Source: Prunella strophiata
Lineage: Eukaryota > Chordata > Aves > Passeriformes > Prunellidae
Length of the DNA: 64,000 bases
Direction of reading: 5' to 3'
Assembly (NCBI GenBank): GCA_036583965.1
Contig: JAZBQD010000025.1
Coordinates: forward strand, 16,268,910-16,332,909
A program made the translations under genes and the position numbers. The notes under the pieces were generated by a model. The model had not been told where the DNA came from and made no database searches. It saw only the letters and a list, made by a program, of their open reading frames with translations. The number at the start of each line of letters is the position of its first letter. Position 1 is the stretch's first letter. Positions 11,965 to 21,700 of this stretch are shown here, in pieces.

Positions 11965-12051
11965 GCGGAAACTGCCGAGCGGAGCCGAGGAGTGGCGGCA
12001 ACGGCCGAAGCTGCCCGGCGGCACACGAAGAGTGGCGGAAACTGCCGAGCG
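11965..12051. repeat. Short imperfect repeats in the IFT140 promoter island
   Basis: GCGGAAACTGCCGAGCG occurs exactly at 11965-11981 and 12035-12051. A degenerate copy (GCGGCAACGGCCGAAGC) lies at 11995-12011. The last two copies share the leading GAGTG and are spaced 40 bp apart. The GCGGAAA core resembles E2F or ETS sites, but I cannot assign a factor. Confidence 0.7.
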
Positions 12052-12150
12052 CAGCGGCGGTCCCGCGCGTCCCGAAGCGCTGTCCCCGGCGGCCTCAAAG
12101 CCGCGTTCAGGGTTTGGTGGCTTGACCTGTGAGGAACTTTTTCTGCCGCA

Positions 12151-15100
12151 GAGCTGGACTGTGCCGCCGTCCCGAGAATCGAGATCCTTCCCTAAATACT
12201 CCCTGTCCCTAACACTACCAAGCACCTGCTGTGACGGAGTGTGACCCAGCTGAACCTCCGTGATATAGAAACGCATATCGTAACCATATTTAATTGTTCC
12301 TCCCGGAGCTCAGCGGCTCTTTCAGAGTTTTGGGGGGAAAAGTTTTTAACTTAACGACCAAGTTTTTCTAGTAACTTCTAAATGAAGACAACCCGTAAAG
12401 CTCTCCTACCACCCTGCACCTCCTCAGTACGCCACCTATAACCCATGTCAGGTACAGCCCAGCTCCGTTCGCAGCTCTTGCCCCCATTGCGCCTGCAGCC
12501 AGCCGGGTTTGCCTAAAACCTTCAAAAGGCTTGAAAAATTCAAGACCAAATCCTCACAGCACTGTCCTATCCAGTCATTTGTAATTCCTCTGAAGTCACA
12601 ACACTTCTATGCAAGCTGATGAAAAGCAGCCACACCTGGTACAGCTATGACAAGCAGCTCCTGCATATTTTGAGGCTGACTGGCCATGTGTAATGTGTAA
12701 TTTATGTGGTGTTTATCAGTTTCCCAAATACACAGGGACTCTTGTGAAAGAAAACAAAACAAAAAGAACAACGAACAAAAACACAAACAAAACAAAAAAC
12801 CCCACAAAACAAACAAACAAAGCTCTGTTTTGGTAGCAAGTAGGAAAAAGTACCCAGTGAGAGGCACACAGTACATTGAAACACACTGTGTATCTGCTAG
12901 AATTATAGGCAGCCTTCAGGCAGAGAGGCAAAACACGGGCTTTACACCTTCTTGTTTCAAGTCAGCAACTCCCATAGACCAGAGCAGCAGAACTGACAAA
13001 GTCCTGTTTCCTGGAGCTTTTTATCTTCTCCCTCTACAAGGTATCAGCTCTTAACAGTCATTTATGGCATCTCTTCATGGCAGATTCCTTGAACATGCAA
13101 TAGCCTGGTTAGCTCACTCAGGTGCCACTCCCAGAGTCAGCAATTCATCTCTTGCCTCTGCCCAGCCAGTTGTTCTCACTGAAGCCTTCAGTTCATCAGA
13201 CTGGAAGTTGAGGATTTGAGCAGACCGTGTGCAGATGCCTTGTTTTCTCAACCAGGCTGTCGTGGAAACTACTGCAACTACATGATACACTCATCAGAAA
13301 CATACAGCCAGCTGGAGCCTCAAAAAATTATCTGGTTTATCATCCCTTTCTGGGCTGGAATAAAAATAGTCCAAACAACCCACTGACTGTCTCTGCTCAA
13401 GTGACCACTTTACAGCTCTCAGAACTGGCTGGTTCAGTGTTACACAATATTTTTCCCAGTAACCAAACTACATATTCATATTTGTGCAGGCTTAGCTGGA
13501 AAGTTTTCCTGCCCTCCAATATTTGGCAGAGAAGCTCTGCTTCTATGATAAACAGACAAGTGAATGTGGACTCTTAGGATCTTAACATCTTCCCTTCTAC
13601 TCATAAAATCACATAATGGTTTGGGTTGAAAGGGGCTTTAAAAATCATCTAGTTCCACCTCCCTGGTATCATAAAAAATGCCTAACATCTCCAAATCCTT
13701 AAAGTCCCAGGACTAGCTGCAGTAGTGCAGCTGCTCACAGCCCATTTCTTCCCTTCCTCTAAGGGCTTGACCTCACACACCAAGGAAGAAAACAAAGTTG
13801 CATACAGCCATAGCCATTCTGCATAGAATAGGTGCTTCCTTATTCTGTAAGCAATAAGGGATTAACAATAGCAGTCTGTCCTTCCATTTAAATCCTCTTA
13901 CATGCACGGGAAAGAACTGCTTTAGCAACACAAAGATCAGCCATTATTGTCTGCCAGAATAAACAACTTCAGAGCCTTTTAAGAAGAAATAAATTATGAA
14001 TGAAATCTGCTAGCTTATAAATAATCTAAAAGGAAAATATAGAACATTCACTATATTGGTGGCTTTTACACCTGAGATCTTTGGAAAAGTATTTCTATGT
14101 TATAATTTGCAATGGTCGTGCACATTAGATGCAAAATTTAAGAAATTAACAAATCTAAAGTATTAACTTTGTCCTTCAGCTGAACAGTCCTGCATTGCTT
14201 GCTCTATTTTATAGTAAAAATGCAATTTGTTATTCATACCTTAAAATACACAGGATGTGGGACAAATCCAGGTTAATGTTCTTGCCTAGCCTAGAAAACC
14301 ATGACAACAAACACAGGAAGATTATTTGCATTTTGTAGCTGTGCAGGTCTGTAAAAACAGACTAGTGAGGAAGGGCCGTGATCAAAACTGAACAAATGGA
14401 AGCTCAAGTGTCTTTTGACATCTCACCCTACCCACTGCCTCTCAGCTCTTGTCCAACTCCTTTTCAGTCAGCTTTTCTCTCACAAACATTTAGACACATG
14501 AGCAATTTCACACCTTAACAGTCCACGGGAGGGGATGAGGCTATTCAAGCAGGGAAAATTATTTACATACAGAGAATGGAAACCTTCAGCTAGAGAGCTG
14601 AACATAACTGTGCATCTCTTGGCAAAGCACTATGGAAATACATGGTAGTGGAAATGCAGAATCCATAATTTCCTAACAGTACTGGCGAATTTGGTTGTGG
14701 CCAAACCAAGGAGGAAAAATAAGCCATATGATCTTGAGCGTGATTACAACAAAACTGAAAAATATTTTCTTTAAAAAAACCCAAACAATTAAGATGCAGA
14801 TTTAAATGCAAAGCTCAGCACAGGAGACAAACCTTTTTTTAACAAATTCCACTTAGAGCAGTCCACTTGGTTACTCACAAATACACTTTACAGCATATTT
14901 ACAGGTGATCACAGTGCTAAAGACATGTTACATTTCTACCATCATAGATAATTACTTGCAACATGCTCCACGGGAGTCCAATTTTCCAGAATTTCAGACA
15001 CCATCATGAGGTTTAACTACTTATGACTATCTCTAAGCTTACAAAGATTTTCCTTGGAAGAGGACTAAGGCACCCTTTCCTGCTATGAAAATTATAAAGA

Positions 15101-15230
15101 TTCAAAGAAGAGGATGATCTAAAGTTCTTTCCACTAACACGTTATTAAGGGAAAAGTATCTCATACAGTATTAGTTGTAGGATTTTTTTTTAAATTATCC
15201 TGCTTAGCAGTTAACGTGAAGTCACCACAT
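12151..15230. other. Intergenic spacer between the IFT140 and CRAMP1 promoters
   Basis: This is about 3 kb of mostly AT-rich DNA. It holds an A/C-rich low-complexity stretch at about 12745-12820 and a CR1 fragment at about 13605-13745. No coding similarity or RNA gene is recognised on either strand. Confidence 0.6.
13605..13745 (-). mobile_element. CR1 LINE 3' remnant
   Basis: AAATCACATAATGGTTTGGG, TTGAAAGGGGCTTTAAAAAT and CATCTAGTTCCACC are a reversed, diverged CR1 3' end in the intergenic spacer. Confidence 0.85.
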
Positions 15231-15312
15231 AGAAGTATCAGTCCACATCAAGGAGCCCCCACTGCGAAAAGAAGAATGCCTAGTAGCAAAGTCAGGTCCA
15301 GCGAATTGCCTC

Positions 15313-15332
15313 GGGGGGGGGGGGGGGGGGGG
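15313..15332. repeat. G20 homopolymer
   Basis: Twenty consecutive G bases at the upstream border of CpG island 2. It could fold as a G-quadruplex. Its length is prone to assembly or sequencing error. Confidence 0.8.
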
Positions 15333-15508
15333 CGCATATTCCAAATGCAGCCCACGAACGTCCCAACTGCCCAGGGAGAGCGGCCCCACGGCTTTCCTTT
15401 TGCGGCGAAGGGAGCGAGCCCCAGCAGCACTGCGGGCCCGAGACGGCCCCGCGCGAGCAGCGCCAGAGCAGCCGCGGCGCCGCCCGGCAGCCACAAATAC
15501 TGCGCCGC

Positions 15509-15762
15509 ATGCAAATCACCCGCTCCCTGACCAATGGGGGCCTGGACTCAGTCCAATGGGCTCGGCTAGAGGGCTCTCCATTGGCTTTTCTTTCAGCCAA
15601 TCAACAGCCAAACCTCGGGGTTCACCCCGCCCCTGGAGGACACGCACTGCCGCCTCTTCCTCCGCGCGGAGCTTTCGTCACGCGCCCTGCGCCGCGCTTT
15701 GTTTGGCTCGCGCTGGGGCCGTGGCCCCGCCCCCGCCTCGCTCCCGCTCGCCGCTGGCCAAT
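15509..15762. promoter_or_regulatory. Octamer plus CCAAT-box cluster
   Basis: ATGCAAAT at 15509-15516 is an exact octamer, the binding motif of POU factors such as OCT1. CCAAT boxes lie at 15531-15535, 15553-15557, 15597-15601 and 15758-15762, and an inverted one (ATTGG) at 15580-15584. Spacings of 17 to 27 bp among the first four fit clustered NF-Y sites. Confidence 0.75.
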
Positions 15763-15899
15763 GGGGCGCGTTGCTTGGGGGGCGGGGAGCGCCGGCGCTC
15801 TCAGCTGGGCCCGCGCGCCGCGGCCCCGCCCCCGGCCCGGGCAGGGTGAGGAGGAACCGGAACCGCCACGGCCCCAGCCCGGCCCGAGCCCAGCGCAGT

Positions 15900-16174
15900 C
15901 CTGATCCCGGCCGAGCCTGGCGCCGCTGGGACCGCTGGAACCGCGGCTGGGTTTTGGAGCAGGCCAGGGAAGAGATCGGCCCCACAGCCGGGAGCGGGGC
16001 TGCCGCCGCCAGCAAAACTGGGAGGGCCGCTGGGCTCCGCGCCGGCCGCCTCCGGAGCTGGCGGGTCTGGGCGCAGCCCAGAGGTGCCTAGAGCTGCGGG
16101 TGCCGGAGCAGCCGAGGCAGCCGCCGGCGGAGGAGCCGGAGCGCGGAGGCTGCGTGACGGCATTGATGCGGCAG
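15900..16174 (+). other. CRAMP1: Probable CRAMP1 non-coding first exon (5' end approximate)
   Basis: The donor GCGGCAG|GTGAGG after 16174 sits at the downstream side of CpG island 2 and is phase-free for a 5' UTR. Splicing to 18375 places GCAGG before the CRAMP1 ATG, which gives an A at -3. An ATG at 16166-16168 in this exon would read out of frame across the main start. The 5' end is a guess from the island layout. Another possible donor (GCAGG|GTGAGG) lies near 15845. Confidence 0.6.
16166..16174 (+). promoter_or_regulatory. Upstream ATG opening an overlapping uORF in CRAMP1 exon 1
   Basis: ATGCGGCAG just before the donor continues after splicing as GATGACAGTG. The frame passes through the main ATG in another frame and stops at a TGA in the first coding exon after about 28 codons. 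Its own context is poor (T at -3, C at +4). Such an overlapping uORF would reduce translation of CRAMP1 unless skipped by leaky scanning. Confidence 0.5.
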
Positions 16175-17639
16175 GTGAGGCAGGGGCGGGGGATGGAGCC
16201 TTCGGGGCGGGACGCACCTGGCCCTGGGGAGACCGGCCCGGCCCCGCTTGCCTGTCCGGGCCGGCCGCGCTTGGGGAACGCGTCTCTGCGGCTCTTACGG
16301 GAGGCAGCGGAGGGACGGCCACGACGGTGTAGACGAGTAAAGCAGCTAGGCTGAAGAAATTTTCAGTTTAGGAGAAAAAGGGAAAGGAGGAAGAAGGTGA
16401 AAACGAAAGGAGAAAACAGCTATAACGGGGAAACTGCACGGCTTAGGCAGATTGCTGGAAGGAGCCAGCAGTTGAGAAGCAGGGCAGATCATGGGGTGTT
16501 CTACTCGGGTCCTGTAAGGAGCTGTCCCTAAGGAGTGTGTCTTTGTTTCCCCCCCCCCCGCTAATAGTTGGGGGAGAAACAGTGGTTGGGTGCATCGTTT
16601 AATTTGCAGTAATAAAACAAAGCTTGAAATTATTTAAGCCTTGCATACGCAAAGTTTTTGAGTACACACTGTCAGAATTGGAGTATTTCTGTCCTCAAAA
16701 TAACTAGAAACTGTAGGTTTTGGTGAGTGAAGAACCAGTCTGTAACTAGGGACCTGTCAGGTGAATAAATAACCAAATTTCCGTATGAGTTTAGATCCAC
16801 AATTTGGATCAGTATATTAAGTATTTTCGAGGAGAGAAACATTGCCCAACACAATTCTGGATGGGTTCAGTGTTTTAGCTGAAAATTAGAGGGAAAAATA
16901 TAATTTTAATAGTAGGAATGCAACTCATAAGTAGTAACTTCATAAATTTGTATGCCATATCATGTTGATGCATCTTTGTTAATTTGAACCTCGTTATCCT
17001 GGTGTCAGCCTAATCTGTAGTGATTCCAGTGTTTGTGATATTCAGAGTTTCCTCCTCTTGTTGGTTATCTTTTCCCTAGATGGAAGCTGGATGGTGGCTC
17101 CTGCCATGGTGTCAAGGCAGCTGCATCCCAAGTGCTGCTCCTTGCTGCGTGCTCTAACTGGTTCTTTCTTGGAAGCTGACTTCTTTTAGACATGCTGTCA
17201 GTAATATTTTTACACTCTTTAGGAAAAACTAAAGCAGTTGTTGGTTTTAACAGATAATGTGATTTAATGCCGTAAGCTTGTGTCCATATCTGACATTTTG
17301 TTCCAAGTATTTGAAAAAAGCTTTCAGAATTGAGAGGATTTGTGAAGTCAGCACAGGAAGTGGTCATCCCAGCAACTGGTCCCAATGTCAGGTCTGAAAG
17401 TTGACAGATGCCTTTGAAAGCCCAGGGATGCTCCCTTGGCACAAGGGTTCAGGACTGCCCTGCTTGGCCAGGGTCTCTGCATGGCCAGGAGCAACGAGGC
17501 AAGGGTGCACAACTGCTGTTAGGTACATCTGAAGTTTATTGCCCTCCAAATATAAACAAGAAAAAAGAAAAAAAAAAAAAAAAAAAAGAAAAATGAAGAA
17601 GGGGGGAAATGGGGTGGCATTAATTCTCTCCCAGCAGAA

Positions 17640-18250
17640 GCGGTGGGCAGGGGTGCTGGCCTGGGGAGCCGGTCCCTGCCCGTTCCCGGTGACAGAACAG
17701 ACCCGACCCACGGTGCTGCCGTCGGCGGGGGCGGTGGGGTCGGGGCTGCCCGGCGGAAAGGAGCGCGGGGAGGTGCGGGGTGGGGGCGGAGGGGAGCGGG
17801 AACCTCGGGAGCCTCGGCCAGTCCCAGCCTCAGACACACACACAGAGGAGGAGAAGCCGCCGCCGAATCCGGGAGCATGGATCCCCCCCCCGCGGCGGGT
17901 CGGGCCGCGGCCCCGCGGTGAGGAGAGAGGAGAGCCCCGGGCCCGGGAGGGGTGGGATGGGATGGGGGAGCAGCACTTCCCCGCTCCGTTCTGCTCCACC
18001 GGCCCAGCGGCTGCCGCTCCTCCGGCGCTGGCGAGCGCTGCCACACGCCCGAGTTTGGCCGGGCTATTTCTCGGCCAAAGGCGGCCCGGAGCCCTTCGGG
18101 ACGGAGACGGGGGGCTACCGGGGGCCCCTGGCTGCCGTTTGGGCCGGTTTGGGAGGGATTGTGGCGGGGCTTTCTCCCTCCCACCCTCGGCACAGGTTGT
18201 TGGGTCGGGACAGCAAACGAAAGGGGATTTAGTAACAAACAACGGCGGCC
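17640..18250. promoter_or_regulatory. CpG island 3, possible second CRAMP1 promoter
   Basis: This is a second GC-rich, CpG-dense block inside CRAMP1 intron 1. It contains a donor-like GCG|GTGAGG at 17917 and a YY1-like GGCCATGTTG at about 18248-18257. Long frames on both strands here (up to about 330 codons) are proline- and glycine-rich and reflect base composition. The intron around it (16175-18374) also has an A-rich tract near 17568-17595. Confidence 0.6.
17877..17917 (+). CDS. CRAMP1: Candidate alternative first coding exon of CRAMP1 (14-residue extension)
   Basis: An ATG at 17877 in strong context (A at -3, G at +4) opens MDPPPAAGRAAAP and reaches a consensus donor after two bases of a codon (GCG|GTGAGG after 17917). 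Spliced to the acceptor at 18375, the codon becomes CGG and the next codon is the normal CRAMP1 ATG, in frame. Unspliced, the frame ends at once in TGA. This is a prediction only; the human N-terminus as I know it begins MTVKLG. It may also be chance in GC-rich DNA. Confidence 0.35.
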
Positions 18251-18374
18251 ATGTTGAGAGGAATTTCTGCAGCTAAACTTCTCTCCTCTCATCCCAGGGG
18301 TTTCTCTGCCTCCCCGGGGGGCTCCTTGGCCTGACTGTGTTGCCTCCCTCTTTTCTCCCTCTCCTCCCCCGCAG

Positions 18375-18724
18375 GATGACAGTGAAACTGGGAGAGAGCA
18401 GCGGGGAGGAAGGGGTGAAAAAGCTGGGCAAGAGAGCAGGAGGAGATGAGGAGTCCCTGGAAGAAGAAGGGGCAGGAGGAGGAGGAGAGGCAGCTCCAGG
18501 CAGCAGCAGCACAAAGAAAGAAGAGAAGATCATTAACAGCAACACTACCAGCAGCCCCCCGCCGAACCCCAGCTTGTCACCAGCCCCTGCCTCTCTCCAG
18601 CCCTCCCAGAGCCAGGACCAGCATCATTTTCTCAGGTCCAGCGTCAGACCTCAGAGCAAGAGACTGAAAAAGGATTCCCAGGCATCCTCCTCGGTTGGCA
18701 GCAGCACTGCCGGGAAAGGCAAAG
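18375..18724 (+). CDS. CRAMP1: CRAMP1 exon 2, start codon (residues 1-116)
   Basis: The acceptor CCCCCGCAG precedes 18375 and the ATG is at 18376-18378. The sequence [13 protein letters not shown] and later [14 protein letters not shown] match the conserved N-terminus of human CRAMP1; the segment between is acidic and Ser/Pro/Gly-rich. The donor AAAG|GTACTA leaves in phase 1. The start is fixed by family similarity. The following intron (18725-27515, 8.8 kb) holds a tRNA-derived SINE at 23166-23310, an unclassified repeated segment at 21187-21360, an A-rich tract at about 25210-25250 and otherwise unrecognised DNA. Confidence 0.96.
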
Positions 18725-21700
18725 GTACTATGTTTTGACACCCTAAAAACATGCAGGGAAGGGGAGAAAGAGTGGAGGCACCTGTGGGGCTGTGGGTTGT
18801 CATTCTCTTTCTGTAGATGCCATCTTTTGTTTGGTTTTGGGAAGGTGTTTTGGGGCTTGTTTCTCATGGCTGAAATCTTCTTTGTGTCCCAAGGCTTTAG
18901 CTTCTCTGCTGCCCACTGTCCTCTCTGCACTTCCAGAAATGGGGTGTCTGGATATTTATGTGGAGGAGGGAAAATCCTACATTATTGAAGCAAATCTTTA
19001 ATGTCTTTATTTCATCTCTCTTGAGTTTTGGGAAATTCCTATATTTTGATTAGGAAATCAGACTCTAGCTAGCTAGTGTAATCAGGTGGCTGCACTCTGA
19101 ATTCTGTTATTGGATAGTAACAAAATATTCACTGGGTGCTAGTTAGCATAGGAAAAAAATCCCACCCACAAGACATTGGTGATTTCCCCCAGTTATTTCT
19201 ATTATCCAAGTAATTATTTTGGAAACAACAATGAAATACACATATTGATGTATTTGTTTCTAAGATGTTGTAAGTCCTGTTTCACTGTTTCACAATAGTT
19301 TGAGCATCTGTGTGATTTGAGTTTTTATTAAGATTGGTTTGTATACATCTGAAGGTCTGTAGGTCCAGCCATACACACACCTGCTTTTCCACTTAGCATT
19401 GGAGACAAGAATTTGATTTTTTTTTTGGTACTGTTTCTAACTTGAATAGCTGGAAGGCAGCAGGGATATTTAAATATATTGGTGCTATTGTGTGTGCTCA
19501 GCAGTGACTGATGACATCTCAGCACTGCAGTTGAGCTGTACTGGAGCCTAATTTTGGGTATCATGTGCTAAAGTACTCAAATGTTATCTTCTGTTAATTT
19601 TTGAGAAAAACAGCACTCGAATATTGTATCAGCATTTAAAATAATGAAATTTACTCTTGTCTGATAAATTGAAGTATAATTCCATGTAGCATAAATGTGT
19701 CTTGGAGGTTACCTCTCTCTTGTCCATCTCAGGGGTGTGCACATGCTGGGCATTAAGTAAGCATTACAATAGTTTTGTGTTGTGGTAGTAAAGCAGTGCA
19801 AATCGGGATATTTTTGTTACTGTTATATCAGAAAAATGTTCTTGAACTCTTGCTTGACAGTTGGTATAATTAACTATAGTATATCTAAATACCTTAGTAA
19901 GTCCTCTTTAATCTCTTGAATGTTAAATGAAAGCTCTGTGTGGTGGTAGAGGACAGAACAGAAAGACCTACATAATTTTTCTTCCAGTTGCATGAAACCA
20001 AATAAACAAACAAATGGAATACCCAAGAGTGTTTAGCTATGTATAATTAATTCCAGGACTGTAAATAGTATTAGATGTGAGGAGGTGTTTCTTTGAAATA
20101 CGTCTTGTCTATGATTCACAAGTTGAATATGTCCATTTGAAATTATTCCATTGATTTGGAAGCCCATACATATGTGAACAAATACATGTGTTTCTGTAGG
20201 TGTATATTCGTGTTTGTACATGAACATTTATTTCCAATTCTAGAGCAGCAGAATGATTTTTTAAGACTATCCGCACAATAGGAAAAGAAATTTCATTCAC
20301 TTTTGCAATTCAGGTTCCAAAACAAACAGTAAGAAAATTACATACAGAACAGAAAATATTAACTCAGCAGTCATGGATGGTGCTTGCAAGCACTGTACCA
20401 TGTTGTCAGGTTTGGGAGAACTTCTTAAATTCATCAGGAGTTACAGTGGTAGAATTGTGACTGTGCTTTCACTTTTTCAATTTTAAGACTAGCCACAGCT
20501 CTGCCTGGCCAGATTTGGTGTGAATGTGTCCAATTGATTGAATTCTTTGGTATGGTTGAGATTATAATTGTTAGATTTTGGAGAACAGAGCCATGGAGCA
20601 GGATCCTTTCTAATTTGAGCTCTTTATGTTCAGAGATGCCTAATGAGAGGTTTTCCAAGCTTGTCTAAATTCTCCCTAGTGGAATGCCTTGTGATCAGAA
20701 TTCATAGTGCTCTGTGTTCTGAGCGAATTGTCTCATAGAGCCAGCTTCTGATAGGGAATGAATGGAAGAGTGGAGATGACTAATAAAGATTGGACTTAAA
20801 TCCTTTCATTAGCTGTCCCACTAACTTTCTCCTCCCTCTGTAAGTATAAAAATGATAAGAAGCTGTAGTGCATCAGGTCTGAACCTGGAAGCTTTTGCAT
20901 TGTTTATGTCAAAGTCAAGGTGATGGCTGCTCAGGTAACTCTGACAGTCGCCAGTTGGAGTGACCAGACCACGCCTATACTTGGTCCAGTGATACCAGAA
21001 ACTTGTTTTTGTCATAGGCATTCAATAATGCTGTGTAACCCTTAATGATTTATTGAAGTGATTCTACTTCTAGAACCTCTGTATTCTGAGTGGAAGACTC
21101 TCACTTGCCAATTTTTAAGGAGTGTAATCAATGCACTTGCTTTCTTTTAAATTGTAGTTGCTCAGCAGGCGTTGGTTTGTCTTCAGAAAAGTTTTGAAAA
21201 TGGTATTTTTTTTTCTGTGTGTTGCAAGTTCATTTTTACTTTTGACATTCATTCTTTTAGGGTCCTTAATTGTAGCAGACAAATTATTGATAAAATTGGC
21301 TGTAAACTGTAAAAAGAGCATGCCCACTCAGCAGCTGCTGACTTTTCAACTTTATCTTACTGTGGTTTGGGGGAGCTTGCTCATAATAATTTCCAAGTTC
21401 TGCCTTGTGAAGTATGTAAACATGCTGCTAATAGTCAGATTGCCCTGCTGTACTCTTTAATTGCACCTTTGAATCCTGCCTTTTGCCTTTCGTGTACTGA
21501 GGTGCACTTTCGAGTTTAGGGCAAAAATTACATAGGCAGTAGTGCAGTAAAATACAGTTTGGAAACTATTTCACTTCAGTAGCCAATCCATTTGGAATTG
21601 TGGGAGGTTTATCATATTTTCTGCACAAATACCTAAATCTCTGCATTTTTTTTTTAGAATTATTATCATACTCTGTTCATCACCTTTAATTGTATTTTCA

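Larger units (their letters stand above)
11480..12150. promoter_or_regulatory. CpG island 1, probable IFT140 promoter
   Basis: This GC-rich, CpG-dense block stands out from AT-rich flanks. It contains an X-box (11937-11950), a repeated GCGGAAACTGCC motif and a minus-strand splice donor. Long open frames occur in several frames on both strands here. That is expected where stop codons are rare, and I do not read them as genes. It lies head to head with CpG island 2, about 4 kb away. Confidence 0.8.
15340..16340. promoter_or_regulatory. CpG island 2, probable main CRAMP1 promoter
   Basis: This GC-rich, CpG-dense block has an octamer (15509-15516), five CCAAT/ATTGG boxes (15531, 15553, 15580, 15597, 15758) and GC boxes of the type CCCCGCCCC near 15628, 15725, 15778 and 15822. 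A plus-strand donor GCAG|GTGAGG follows 16174. No TATA box is evident, as expected for a CpG-island promoter. Confidence 0.8.

Noticed and set aside
11469..12276. Several overlapping long open frames on both strands in CpG island 1
   Set aside because: Arg/Pro/Ala-rich translations in many frames at once are what stop-poor GC-rich DNA gives; no family similarity.
15216..16354. Open frames up to about 170 codons in CpG island 2
   Set aside because: Same composition effect over the CRAMP1 promoter; no conserved motif, and the true coding start is downstream.
17388..18545. Minus-strand frames of 284 and 331 codons opposite the first CRAMP1 coding exon
   Set aside because: Low-complexity Pro/Ser/Arg/Phe translations across a CpG island and an A-rich tract, with no recognised domain.
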